NCBI RefSeq assembly: GCF_000194155.1
Contig: NZ_GL877879.1
Coordinates: 1,066,658 to 1,130,657 of the forward strand
Reading direction: 5' to 3'
DNA from: Saccharopolyspora spinosa NRRL 18395
GTDB lineage: Bacteria; Actinomycetota; Actinomycetes; Mycobacteriales; Pseudonocardiaceae
DNA: 64,000 bases
Shown: in pieces, positions 34,098 through 43,078 of the stretch
Numbering within the stretch: position 1 is the first letter of the stretch
Layout: each line of letters begins with the position of its first letter
The notes under the pieces: model-generated
Database searches by the model: none
Told to the model about the DNA's origin: nothing
Seen by the model: the letters and a program-made list of their open reading frames with translations, nothing else
Translations under genes and position numbers: made by a program

Positions 34098-35101
34098 TCG
34101 TCGACTGTGATCGCCACGCGGCGGTCCACCGCTACACGGACCTGTTCCCGTATATGACGCACGACTGGCGGAGACATTTCGAGCGCGACGAATGGCTCTC
34201 CTCGGTGAACCTCGGGCTGAACCATGTCCGGGTGGCCGAACAGTTCCGGCACGACGAGCCGGAACCGTATGTGCCCTCCGGGGACGAGTTCGCTCTGGTG
34301 TTGCCCCATCAGGGTCTGGCGGTAAACGGCTGGGCGGATCGCGTCGCCGCCAGGACCTTCCTGGCCGCGCTCAACTCCTACGGCGAGGACCATTGGGCCT
34401 CCGGAACGAGCCGGCCCGTGGTCGTGGTCAGCCCGCATGACGCGCAGTGGTCGGCCACCGAGATCCGGCGCAGCGCGGCGAACGGCAAAGCCGGCGGGGT
34501 AGCGCTGCCGCTCGTGCCTGAGACACTCGGTTCTCGCACCTGGGACCCGATTTACGCCGCCTGCACCGAAGCCGGGCTTCCGCTCGTGATCCACTACTCC
34601 GGGGTCGAGGGCAACTACCTCGGCGCCGCAGCACTTTCCGGTGGCGCGCACGGCAGCGCATTCGCCCGGCTGACGCTGATGCCGCATCTCGCGGAGTCGA
34701 GTATCGCGAGCCTGACCTTCGAGGGAGCGTTCGCTCGTTTCCCCGAGCTGCAGGTGCTTTTCAGCGGTTTCGGCTTCACCTGGCTGCCGTCGCTGCTGTG
34801 GCGGATCGACCGGGAGTGGCGCACGTTCCGACACGACGTGCCGTGGGTGACGAGCCCACCGAGTGAGCGCGTCGCGACGAACATGTGGTTCACGACCTAC
34901 CCGATCGCCGAGGCCGCCGCCCGCAGCGAATGGGAACCTGGCCTGACGGACGCCCATCGCCGGCGGCTCGTGTTCGGCTCGCACGCGCCGTTCGGCGGGG
35001 ACACCCCGGCGGAGATCCAGGGCGTGCTCGACGAAGACTGGGTGCGGGGGCTCATGGCGAACGGCGCGGCTCTCGTCGGCGCCGAAGTGGGTGCCCGATG
35101 A
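34094..35101 (+). CDS. Amidohydrolase-2 family protein, subunit 2, late catalytic Asp missing
   Basis: A 335-aa relative of the preceding protein, with ATGA overlap. It keeps DCDRH (4-8) and the central His (PLVIHYSGVEG), but where the family has the catalytic/metal Asp (SSDYPHYD in the neighbour) it reads FGSHAPFGGDTP. The change suggests a non-catalytic or altered partner. A heteromer with the product of 32973-34097 is plausible because the genes are fused by overlap and alike in size. Pairs of this kind are often found next to oxygenases (inference). Confidence 0.78.
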   Translation: MIVDCDRHAAVHRYTDLFPYMTHDWRRHFERDEWLSSVNLGLNHVRVAEQFRHDEPEPYVPSGDEFALVLPHQGLAVNGWADRVAARTFLAALNSYGEDHWASGTSRPVVVVSPHDAQWSATEIRRSAANGKAGGVALPLVPETLGSRTWDPIYAACTEAGLPLVIHYSGVEGNYLGAAALSGGAHGSAFARLTLMPHLAESSIASLTFEGAFARFPELQVLFSGFGFTWLPSLLWRIDREWRTFRHDVPWVTSPPSERVATNMWFTTYPIAEAAARSEWEPGLTDAHRRRLVFGSHAPFGGDTPAEIQGVLDEDWVRGLMANGAALVGAEVGAR

Positions 35102-35484
35102 CCGAGTACCACATCGGACGGCTGGCGGATCTTCCGCTGCGAAAGGTGCACAAGGTTGAGGTGGCCGGCCGCACGGTCGGCGTCATCCGCACCGAAGCCG
35201 GGGTGTTCGCCATCGGCGACCGGTGCCCGCACCAGGGCGGGCCCATGTGCTCCGGGTACGTCACCGGGACGATGCTGCCGTCGGCGCCGGACCAGTACGT
35301 GTACGGCGAGGACGGCATGATCATCCAATGCCCTTGGCACGCCTACGAATTCCGCGTCGACACGGGGGAGAGCGTCGGCCGTGTCCTTCGTGGACGCGTG
35401 CCCACCTACCGGGTCGACGTCCGCGACGGCGAGGTCTACTGCGCCCTCGTCCGCGCCACACCGAAACGAGAGGGCCGAGCATGA
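35098..35484 (+). CDS. Rieske 2Fe-2S ferredoxin
   Basis: A 128-aa Rieske protein with CPHQGG (Cys43, His45) and CPWHAYEF (Cys78, His81) as cluster ligands. A 32-residue spacer (GYVTGTMLPSAPDQYVYGED) is longer than usual. No large Rieske oxygenase subunit is in the window, so it may act as a ferredoxin with the FAD reductase two genes downstream. The ATGA overlap with the previous gene shows a common transcript. Confidence 0.88.
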   Translation: MTEYHIGRLADLPLRKVHKVEVAGRTVGVIRTEAGVFAIGDRCPHQGGPMCSGYVTGTMLPSAPDQYVYGEDGMIIQCPWHAYEFRVDTGESVGRVLRGRVPTYRVDVRDGEVYCALVRATPKREGRA

Positions 35485-36656
35485 CCGACCTGACCACCGA
35501 ACAGCGGGACATCCTGGCGCTGGTCCGGGAGTTCGTCGACCGGGACGTGCTGCCGAACGCGTCACGGCTGGACCACGGCGACGAGTTCCCGGAGACGATG
35601 GTCGAGACGCTACGCGAGATGGGGTTGTTCGGGATCACCATTCCCGAGTCCTACGGTGGCCTCGGGCTGGACTTCGTCACCTACGCGCTCGTGGTCAAGG
35701 AGCTGTCGCGAGGCTGGATCTCGTTGTCCGGGGTGATCAACACGCATTTCATGGCGGCGTGGATGATCGAGAACTTCGGCACTGAAGAGCAGAAGGCTAA
35801 GTTCCTGCCGCGGATGGCGACCGGGGAGCTGCGCTCGGCGTACTCAATGACCGAGGCACATGCGGGCTCCGACGTGCAGGCGATCCGTACCCGGGCGTTC
35901 CGCGACGGCAACGAGTACATTGTGGACGGTCAAAAGATGTGGTCCACCAACGGTTTACGAGCAGGAATGGTCATGTTACTAGCGGTCACCGACCCGGACG
36001 CCGAGCCCCGCCACCGCGGCATGACGGCGTTCATCATCGAGAAGGAGCCCGGCGTCGCGCACCAGCCCGGTCTGACCGTCCCGCCGCAGCTGAAGAAACT
36101 CGGCTACAAGGGCGTCGAGTCGACCGAGCTGGTCTTCGAGGACTTCCGCACCCCGGCTGCCTCCGTGCTCGGCGGTGCGGACGGTATCGGCCAGGGCTTC
36201 AAGTACTTCATGGCGGCGGTCGAACTGGGCCGCGTGAACGTCGCAGCACGTGCCCTCGGCGTCGCGACCTGCGCGTTCGAGACCGCAGTGAAATACGCCC
36301 AGCAGCGGGAGGCGTTCGGCAAGCAAATCAGCTCGCACCAGGCCATCCAGCTCAAGATCGCGCAGATGGGCACCGAGCTGCGCGCGGCCGAGCTGATGGT
36401 GCTCGACGCGGCCCGGAAGAAGGCACGCGGCGAGCGAGCCGACCTGGAGGCAGGGATGGCGAAGTTCTTCGCGACCGAGGCCGCTCAGAAGTCGGTACTG
36501 GAGGCGATGCGGATCCACGGCGGGTACGGCTACTCGCAGGAGTACATCGTCGAACGGCTTTACCGCGACGCCCCGTTGCTGATCCTGGGTGAGGGCACGA
36601 ACGAGATCCAGCAGCTCCTGATCGCGCGGCGGCTGATCGAACAGAACAGGATCTGA
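35481..36656 (+). CDS. Acyl-CoA dehydrogenase
   Basis: A full-length 391-aa flavoprotein: FGITIPESYGGLGLDFVTYA, the FAD-binding YSMTEAHAGSDVQAIRTRA and KMWSTNG, GRVNVAARALGVA, and QREAFGKQISSHQAIQ. The C-terminal GYGYSQEYIVERLYRDAPLL with GEGTNEIQ supplies the predicted catalytic Glu. It introduces the 2,3-double bond into a CoA ester, which the MaoC/HTD2 proteins would then hydrate. Electrons go to an electron-transfer flavoprotein encoded elsewhere. Start and stop both overlap or abut neighbours. Confidence 0.9.
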   Translation: MTDLTTEQRDILALVREFVDRDVLPNASRLDHGDEFPETMVETLREMGLFGITIPESYGGLGLDFVTYALVVKELSRGWISLSGVINTHFMAAWMIENFGTEEQKAKFLPRMATGELRSAYSMTEAHAGSDVQAIRTRAFRDGNEYIVDGQKMWSTNGLRAGMVMLLAVTDPDAEPRHRGMTAFIIEKEPGVAHQPGLTVPPQLKKLGYKGVESTELVFEDFRTPAASVLGGADGIGQGFKYFMAAVELGRVNVAARALGVATCAFETAVKYAQQREAFGKQISSHQAIQLKIAQMGTELRAAELMVLDAARKKARGERADLEAGMAKFFATEAAQKSVLEAMRIHGGYGYSQEYIVERLYRDAPLLILGEGTNEIQQLLIARRLIEQNRI

Positions 36657-36658
36657 CC

Positions 36659-37855
36659 ATGCGACGTGTTGTGATCGCGGGCGCCGCCACGGCCGGGCTC
36701 AGCGCTGCTCGTGCCTTGCGCCAGGCCGGCTTCGACGGGCGGATCCAGCTCGTCGACTCCGAACCGGCCTCCCCGTACCGGCGGCCCGAAGTGTCGAAGG
36801 GCATCCTGGAGGGCCGCATCGACGAGACCACCATCCGGACCCCCTGGCCGGATGACCTCGGCCTGGAGCTCGTCACCGCATCCTTGCGGCACGTGGATCT
36901 CGGCGCTCGCACGGTCGTCGCCGATGCGGTCACGCTGCCCTATGACGGCCTCGTGGTCGCGACCGGCTCCGTTGCCCGCCCGTCGCCATTCCAGCAACTC
37001 GGCAACGTCTTTTCGCTGCGCAGCCTCGACGATGGGATGCGGATGCATCAGGCGCTCGCGGGCGCCCAGCGGCTCGTGCTCATCGGCGGTGGCTTCATCG
37101 GGCTTGAGGTAGCGGCCGTGGCCCGCAAGCTCGGCCTGCACGTGACCGTGGTCGAGGCCGCCGAGGTGCCGCTCGGCCACGCGCTCGGCGCGGATTTCGG
37201 CGAGCACCTGGCTGCTCTCCATCGCGACCGCGGCGTGAAAATCCTTTGTGGACGGATGGTGTCCGGTATCCACGGCGCCGGGACGGTGGAATCGGTGTCC
37301 CTGGCCGACGGGACACACCTACCGGCGGACATCGTGCTGGTGTCCATCGGTTCGGTCCCGGCCGTAGGCTGGCTGGCCTCGTCCGGCCTCGACACGGCCC
37401 GCGGTGTGCCGTGCGACCGGACGTGCGCGGTACGGGGAACAACCGATGTCGTCGCGGCCGGAGACGTGGCACACTGGTACAACCCGTTGTATCAGCGGCA
37501 TGTCCGCGTCGAACACTGGACCAACGCGATCGAGCAAGGCACGTACGCCGCCCGGCGGCTGCTCGGCAAGCACGACCCGGAGGGCTTCGCCAGCGCCCCC
37601 TACTTCTGGTCGGACCAGTACGGGATGCGCCTGCAGAGCGTCGGTTCCACGACCGGGTATGACGAGACCGAAATCCTCTCGCGAAACGGCGAAAAGCTGC
37701 TCGTCGCGTACGGACGGCAAGGCAAACTCATCTGCGTGGCGGGCCTGGACACGGGCACGACGGTCATGTCGTACCGCCGCCTGGTCTCGGAACAGGCCAC
37801 AATGGACGCAGTCCGTACGAAGGCACGCGAAAAAGAAGATACCGTCCACTCGTGA
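36659..37855 (+). CDS. FAD-dependent ferredoxin reductase
   Basis: A 398-aa reductase of the putidaredoxin-reductase/BphA4 kind. The FAD dinucleotide fold is RRVVIAGAATAGLSAARALR, the NAD fold LVLIGGGFIGLEVAAVARKL, and the second FAD contact is TTDVVAAGDVAHW. A C-terminal reductase domain is present. It is the only reductase in the island and so the probable electron source for the P450 (through the 3Fe-4S ferredoxin) and for the Rieske ferredoxin. Confidence 0.88.
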   Translation: MRRVVIAGAATAGLSAARALRQAGFDGRIQLVDSEPASPYRRPEVSKGILEGRIDETTIRTPWPDDLGLELVTASLRHVDLGARTVVADAVTLPYDGLVVATGSVARPSPFQQLGNVFSLRSLDDGMRMHQALAGAQRLVLIGGGFIGLEVAAVARKLGLHVTVVEAAEVPLGHALGADFGEHLAALHRDRGVKILCGRMVSGIHGAGTVESVSLADGTHLPADIVLVSIGSVPAVGWLASSGLDTARGVPCDRTCAVRGTTDVVAAGDVAHWYNPLYQRHVRVEHWTNAIEQGTYAARRLLGKHDPEGFASAPYFWSDQYGMRLQSVGSTTGYDETEILSRNGEKLLVAYGRQGKLICVAGLDTGTTVMSYRRLVSEQATMDAVRTKAREKEDTVHS

Positions 37856-38343
37856 CGGCCCGCGAACGGCGTGTGTCCGCGCGGAACGATCAGATCACCC
37901 AGGACGGCCAGGTGGTGGTCGAGGAGGAGCAGCACGTGGTCTACCGGGAAGCCCTCTCCGGCGGTGCCCCGTCGGCCGAGGACACGCCGACCGTGCCGGC
38001 AGAGGACGGGGAATGGAGCATTGACGTCTCACCAACGCTGCTGTTCCGGTTCTCCGCGCTGACCTACAACGCACACCGCATCCACCACGACCTTGACTAC
38101 GCCCGGGACCTCAAAGGCTACCCCGGTGTGGTCACCCACGGACCGCTGCAGGCACAGGCGATGGCCGAGGCGCCACGACGGCCCGGCTACGACGGCAACC
38201 TCGAATTCGAGGACCGGGTGGTGTCCCCGCTGTTCGACCACCAGGGCATGGTGGTGCGCGCCTGGCCTGGACCCGAGGCTGGCGACCCTGCGGTGCACGA
38301 CCGGCGACCCGCCACCAGAACCCTGCGGAGGATCGGCCGGTGA
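37852..38343 (+). CDS. HTD2/MaoC-type hydratase, single hot-dog domain
   Basis: A GTG start overlaps the reductase stop (GTGA). The 163 residues match only the C-terminal half of HTD2/mesaconyl-C4-CoA hydratase-like proteins: VVEEEQHVVYREA, then FRFSALTYNAHRIHHDLDYA, then GYPGVVTHGPLQAQAMAEAP. The usual N-terminal hot-dog half (about 110 residues) is absent and there is no trace of it within the reductase gene. The catalytic segment (YNAHRIHHD) is intact, so it may act as a homodimer or with the MaoC protein at 15262. Confidence 0.72.
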   Translation: MTARERRVSARNDQITQDGQVVVEEEQHVVYREALSGGAPSAEDTPTVPAEDGEWSIDVSPTLLFRFSALTYNAHRIHHDLDYARDLKGYPGVVTHGPLQAQAMAEAPRRPGYDGNLEFEDRVVSPLFDHQGMVVRAWPGPEAGDPAVHDRRPATRTLRRIGR

Positions 38344-39146
38344 ACGACATCATCGCCGCCGCGCGGACACTTCTGTTCGTGCCCGGCCACCGCCCCGATC
38401 GGTTCGACAAGGCCGCCGGCAGCGGGGCCGACCTCGTGGTGCTGGATCTGGAAGACGCGGTCGCGCCCGACCAGAAAGACACGGCACGCGAGCACGCGCG
38501 TACCTGGCTCGCCGCGGGCAACCGCGCAGTCGTGCGGATCAACCCCGCGGGCACCCCGTGGCACGATCAGGACCTGACCGCCGTGTCCGGCCTCGCCACC
38601 GCCCTCATGGTGCCGAAAGCCGAATGCGCCGACCAGATCGGTGCGGTCGCCGCCCGGGCCCCCCGCGCCGGCATCATCCCGCTCATCGAAACCGCGGCCG
38701 GCGTCACCCGCGCGGTCGCGGTGTGCAGCGCGGCCGCGGTCGTGCGGCCGGCTTTCGGTAGCGTCGACCTGGCCGCGCAGCTCGGCATCGATCATCGCTC
38801 GCACGAGGCACTACGGCACGCACGCTCCGCTCTGGTGCTTGCCACGGCCGCCGCCGGCTGTGGCGCCCCCATCGACGGCGTCACCACCGCGCTCGACGAC
38901 GAAGCTGCGCTGCAAGCCGATCTCGACCACGCCGCGACGCTGGGTTTCACCGGCAAACTCTGCGTCCACCCGCGCCAAGTCGAGCAGGCGAACACTGCGT
39001 TCACCCCGTCCGACGACGAACTCCGCTGGGCACAGCGAGTCTTGGCCGCCGGAGCCGATGGTGCGGTCGCGTCGCTCGACGGGCAGATGATCGATCGCCC
39101 GGTCCTGCTCCGCGCCGAAGCGATCGTGCGACAGGCACAACGATGA
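38340..39146 (+). CDS. CitE-like CoA-ester lyase
   Basis: A 268-aa CitE/malyl-CoA-lyase-type protein: LLFVPGHRPDRFDKA for CoA phosphate, VVLDLEDAVAPDQK (acidic Mg ligands at 36-40), IPLIETAAGVTRAVAV, FGSVDLAAQLG and GKLCVHPRQVEQAN. It should cleave a hydroxyacyl-CoA to acetyl-CoA or propionyl-CoA plus an oxo-acid. GTG overlaps the previous stop. It ends the rightward operon. Confidence 0.87.
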   Translation: MNDIIAAARTLLFVPGHRPDRFDKAAGSGADLVVLDLEDAVAPDQKDTAREHARTWLAAGNRAVVRINPAGTPWHDQDLTAVSGLATALMVPKAECADQIGAVAARAPRAGIIPLIETAAGVTRAVAVCSAAAVVRPAFGSVDLAAQLGIDHRSHEALRHARSALVLATAAAGCGAPIDGVTTALDDEAALQADLDHAATLGFTGKLCVHPRQVEQANTAFTPSDDELRWAQRVLAAGADGAVASLDGQMIDRPVLLRAEAIVRQAQR

Positions 39147-39158
39147 ACGTCCTGGGTT

Positions 39159-39176
39159 ACGACCGCCACCGGTCGT
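39159..39176 (+). terminator. Stem-loop after the rightward operon
   Basis: ACGACCG-CCAC-CGGTCGT forms a 7-bp stem 13 bases past the CitE-like stop. There is no U tract. Confidence 0.4.
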
Positions 39177-39468
39177 TGGGTGAGCATGCGCCCGGACGTC
39201 GTTCCAGGACAGCGGTCGCGCGTCCGTCCACTGGGCCTTGGCACGAATCCAGGCACGGCCCTGCGGGAATGCCCGCTACTCGCGCCGCTGTGGCCGGACT
39301 CGACCCCCGGTGCTGCTCGCTGCGTGCGGCGCGTCCGTAATAACACACCGGAAACAAGCATCTCCGCCGCACGCCTTCGTCGCAGTTGACGGAGAATGCA
39401 TAGAGAGTGATGCACAACGAGCAATGCCTGCTCGCGGCATTTTGCACGCCCCGGTCTTACCGCTGGTG
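39177..39468. other. Gene-free stretch
   Basis: No recognisable coding frame or repeat lies here. It separates the catabolic island from transposase debris and the second catabolic block. Confidence 0.35.
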
Positions 39469-39660
39469 AACGCAGCCGTTCGCATGGACCGGTGCCCGAC
39501 CGCCGTCGCCAGGGGCGTTATTGCCGACGCGGCCAAGGACGTGGAATTGCTGGTCCTTCGCCACGAGGTCGCCGTGCTCCGCAGAACGATCCCCAAGCCG
39601 CGCCTGGACTGGGCCGACCGCGCAGTCTGCTCCGCCGGGACGGTTCACCCACGCGTTCAA
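39469..39660 (+). pseudogene. Integrase-type transposase N-terminal fragment
   Basis: The frame contains DAAKDVELLVLRHEVAVLRR and PRLDWADRAV, a hallmark near the N-terminus of a large actinobacterial family of rve-type (IS3/IS481-like) transposases. The catalytic domain is missing and the frame ends in unrelated sequence. A C-terminal piece of what may be the same family lies at 49259-49816. Confidence 0.6.
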
Positions 39661-39720
39661 ATGCAGCGATATGGTTACGGATCTTCGCAATAGATTGCCC
39701 ATTCTACGACGACGCCGGGT

Positions 39721-40572
39721 TTACATCGGCTCGACCACGGCACTATAGAGTTCAGGTCTCCGATCCCGGAGAACGGGCAGATACGCGCGCTGGGCGAGGA
39801 GCTCCTTGTTGTTCAATTCGGCCCGGACGACTTCCTCGCCTTCGCCGGTACACCTCGCGAGAATGTCTCCGCCCGGGCCCGCGATCGCGCTCCCCCCGTA
39901 GTAGAGCCTCCGTCCTTCCTGTCCGCTGCGGTTGCAAGAGACGAAGTACAACTGGTTTTCCATGGCGCGGACGGCGGTCCGCATCTCGATGTTGTTGGCC
40001 GGCTGCTTGTCCGGCTGGCGAAAGCTGGACCAGCACGAAACAATCAGTTCCGCACCCTTCAGCGCCTGGACCCGTGCGACCTCGGGGAACCGGACGTCAT
40101 AACAGATGTTCATGCCGATCCTGCCAAGCTTGGTCTCGTAGACGTCTATCGAGTTTCCGCGAACGAAATAGTTCTTCTCGTCGAACGCACCGTGGACCTT
40201 GTTGTGCACGCCCACCACCTCACCCCCGGCATCGATCAGCACCGACGCGTTGTACAGCAGATACGGGATCACGGGGTGCTTGAGACACAAGCCAGCGATG
40301 ATGTGGCAGCTCCGGTCCCGTGCGACACGGGAAAGTGTTTCTACAGTGGGTCCGTCGGTCGTCTCCGCAACGCCGTAGAGCTGGGCAGCGAAGCTTTCGT
40401 CGGTGTATGGCTCGATGTAACCGGTGGACGCCAACTCCGGAAAAACAACCAGGTCCGCGTCGAATGTCGCGGCCTCGTCCGCGACGAACTGCGCCATCCG
40501 CTTGGCGTTCTTGTCCGGTTCCAGCCAGCTGGAGGAGAACTGAACGGCCGAGACCCTGACCACGTCTTGCAT
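39721..40572 (-). CDS. Nitrilase-superfamily carbon-nitrogen hydrolase
   Basis: A 283-aa hydrolase with the triad Glu46 (VVFPELASTGYIEP), Lys125 (VGVHNKVHG) and Cys157 (MNICYDVRFPE). It resembles N-carbamoyl-D-amino-acid or omega-amidase-type members and should release ammonia from an amide or carbamoyl group. It is the last gene of the leftward unit PEP mutase-like, TauD-like, MHS transporter, hydrolase, ten bases behind the transporter. The substrate is unknown. Confidence 0.85.
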   Translation of the reverse strand: MQDVVRVSAVQFSSSWLEPDKNAKRMAQFVADEAATFDADLVVFPELASTGYIEPYTDESFAAQLYGVAETTDGPTVETLSRVARDRSCHIIAGLCLKHPVIPYLLYNASVLIDAGGEVVGVHNKVHGAFDEKNYFVRGNSIDVYETKLGRIGMNICYDVRFPEVARVQALKGAELIVSCWSSFRQPDKQPANNIEMRTAVRAMENQLYFVSCNRSGQEGRRLYYGGSAIAGPGGDILARCTGEGEEVVRAELNNKELLAQRAYLPVLRDRRPELYSAVVEPM

Positions 40573-40582
40573 ACGGCCCTTC

Positions 40583-41892
40583 CTAGATGTCGCTCAGGCT
40601 GACGCCGCGTGTCTCCCTGATCCGCCAGACAGCGGCCAAGGTGCCGACGGCCGTGATCATGACGTAGAACGCCGGCACGGCATGGTTTCCGGTCGCCTGG
40701 ATGAGAGCTGTGCACAAAAGCGGGGCGCCACCACCGAAAATCGCGGTCTGGATGTTGTAGGCGACGCCGTGCCCGCTGAACTCGAGAACAGCTCGATCAG
40801 CGCCGCGTGCACCACGCCCTGGTGCCCGGAGAACAACGTTGCGAGCACGGCCCCGCCCAAGACCCCGGCCGCGAACGAGCCGTGCGCCAGCAGCATGAAG
40901 CACGGGTACGCGGCAACGAGAATGAGCACCGCCGAACCCGCCAGCAGTCGCTTTCGCCCGAACCGGTCGGCCAGAATTCCGGCAAGCGGGATGGTCCCCA
41001 CGGACACCGCCAGCACGACACTCGCCAGCGTCAACGACGCGGACTGGGAGTAGCCGAGGCCGTCGACCAGATAGCCCGGCAAGTAGATGAAGATGACGTA
41101 GTAGCCCGCACTGTTCAGCAAAGGCAGCAGGAAGGCCAGCCAGAGTGCGCGCCGGTGCTCCCGCCGGAAGATCATCTTCAGCGGGTTTCCGGAGACCTGC
41201 TCCTGCTTGACCACGGCCTTGAAGACCGGGCTCTCGTCGAGGCGCTTGCGCAGGAACCAGCCGAGCACGCCCAGCGGCGCGGCCACCAGGAACGGGATTC
41301 GCCACGCCCACGAGTTCATGGCATCCTGCCCGGCCCAGTGGACGATCGCGTTCGCGAGCAGGGTCCCGCACAGCAGCGCCAGCGAGGCGGACGCGCCCAT
41401 CCAGGACATGTAGAAAGCACGCTTGCGCGGGGGTGCGTGCTCACCGATGAACAGGTTGGCCCCGGACACCTCCCCGCCGGCCGAGAATCCCTGGATCAAC
41501 CGCAACGAGAAAAGGAGAAGTGGTGCGGCGATACCGATCGCGGCGTAGGTACCCAGCAGGCCGATGCCCGCCGTGGCCGCCGAGATGATGAAGACCGTCA
41601 CGGTGAGCATCCGCCGCCGCCCGATCCGGTCGCCCAGGTAGCCGCAGACGACACCGCCGAGCGGCCGGATCAGGAACGTGACCGCGAACCCGGCGTAGGT
41701 GAGCAAGAGCGTCGTCGTGTAGTTCCCGGACGGGAAGAACAGGCGGGTGATGCTGCCCGTCATGTACCCGTAGATGCCGTAGTCGTAGAACTCGACGAAC
41801 GTTCCGATCGCCCCGCCGACGACGCCGCGCCTCCCCGCGGCCCGGGCTTGTGGGACTGGTGTTTTCACATCCGATACAGGTTGGCTAGCCAC
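40583..41892 (-). pseudogene. MHS-family metabolite:H+ symporter, frameshifted
   Basis: The protein resembles KgtP/ShiA-type symporters: IGTFVEFYDYGIYGYMTGSI, GYLGDRIGRRRML, LRLIQGFSAGGEVSGANLFI and GILADRFGRKRLLAG, with 12 membrane segments expected. After HAALIELF the frame breaks at about 40775-40795. The last 65 residues (SGHGVAYNIQTAIFGGGAPL to RIRETRGVSLSDI) are in another frame. In relatives LFP(T)xVRYSGHG fills this spot, so about five codons minus one base appear to be lost. Unless this is a sequencing error, the transporter lacks its last two helices. Confidence 0.8.
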
Positions 41893-42000
41893 GCGAGGTC
41901 CTCGCCTTCAATGTGATCGGTTCGGGAATGTAGAGCAAGAAATGTCCGGCCGGCATCGCCGGCGGCCGGCGGCGGGTGATCTCGCGGGGCCGCCGGGGTG

Positions 42001-43041
42001 TCAGGCGGACAGCGGCAGTCCGCCGCGGGCGCCCGTCGTGTCGACGTAGCCCGGGTTGCGACCGAATCCGGCCGGGAGGGGCCGGCCGCGGTACAGGGTG
42101 ATCCACAGCCGCAGCAGGTGCCGCTTCTTCTCGGGTTCGTCGAAATCCTCGAAGCGGGTGCGGGAGTGCAATGTGGTGTGGTTGTTGAGCAATTGGATGT
42201 CGCCGCGCTCGAAGTCCATCGACAGCGCGAGTTCGTTCGCGTACCGGTCCATGAGATCCAGCGCCTCAAGCTTCTCGCCGCTGAGCCCGCCCAGCTCCTC
42301 GTAGTTCTTGAACGCACCTCGAATGTGGCTCGGCACGTAGCGGGAACTCAGCTGGCCCAGGTGGTTCGCGAAGACGGGCGACCAGTTGTACTTCGGGTAG
42401 CCTTCGGGCTGCTCGCCGTGGAAGTCCTGCGGGAAGTCGTCGTACAGCACCTCAAGCAGGTCCGGGCGCACGTCGAGAATCTTGTTGTGGATCGCGCCCG
42501 TACTCACCACCGTGCTGGCCCCGCCGACCCGGGCGGTCTTGAGGCACAGCAGACCGACCACGTCCGATCCGTCGCAATGGTAGGCGAGCCCGGCGTTGGA
42601 GTTGTAGCCGCGGGAGGCGTTCTTACCGATCATGCGGCCTTCACGCCCGCCGAGGTCCCGGACGTGTCCGAGCAGGTCACCGGTCGCGTTCTGCGGCACC
42701 GGCACGCCCAGGTGGCGTCCGATACCCCAGTAGATGAGACCGGCGTCCTCCGCCGAGTACTCGTCGACCGGCAGCCCGCGAATCAAGACGAAACCACGCC
42801 CGGACTCGATTTCGTCGCTCAGCCGGGCCAGATCATTGCCGAACGCACGAAGGGGAAAGTCGTCCAGGGTGACGTCTTTCAGCGGCAGGCCGAGCCCCTT
42901 TGCATGCTTTAGGGCCTCGTCCAGCTCAGCGATCTGGGACGCGCTGAGGTGATAGATCCAATCGTCCGAATTCTGCAGTTCGGCACCTGTCCATACCGCA
43001 GGGCCTTCTGCGCGGGAAATCGACGCTCGCGCCGTAGTCAT
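42001..43041 (-). CDS. TauD/TfdA-type Fe(II)/2-oxoglutarate dioxygenase
   Basis: A 346-aa oxygenase. The iron ligands are His155 and Asp157 (GLAYHCDGSD) and His292 in NNHTTLHSRTRFEDF, with an Arg in LLRLWITLYRG for 2-oxoglutarate. VLIRGLPVDEY is typical of the family core. It should hydroxylate a small substrate using O2 and 2-oxoglutarate, perhaps giving a hemiaminal or alcohol that the downstream hydrolase processes (inference). It follows the PEP mutase-like gene by 37 bases. Confidence 0.87.
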   Translation of the reverse strand: MTTARASISRAEGPAVWTGAELQNSDDWIYHLSASQIAELDEALKHAKGLGLPLKDVTLDDFPLRAFGNDLARLSDEIESGRGFVLIRGLPVDEYSAEDAGLIYWGIGRHLGVPVPQNATGDLLGHVRDLGGREGRMIGKNASRGYNSNAGLAYHCDGSDVVGLLCLKTARVGGASTVVSTGAIHNKILDVRPDLLEVLYDDFPQDFHGEQPEGYPKYNWSPVFANHLGQLSSRYVPSHIRGAFKNYEELGGLSGEKLEALDLMDRYANELALSMDFERGDIQLLNNHTTLHSRTRFEDFDEPEKKRHLLRLWITLYRGRPLPAGFGRNPGYVDTTGARGGLPLSA

Positions 43042-43078
43042 GATGTCCTTTCGTGGTCTCCGCCGAAGTTGCCGAGAG

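Noticed and set aside
35098..37855. A Rieske ring-hydroxylating dioxygenase system
   Set aside because: Only a Rieske ferredoxin and a reductase are present; no large oxygenase subunit with a mononuclear iron site is in the window.
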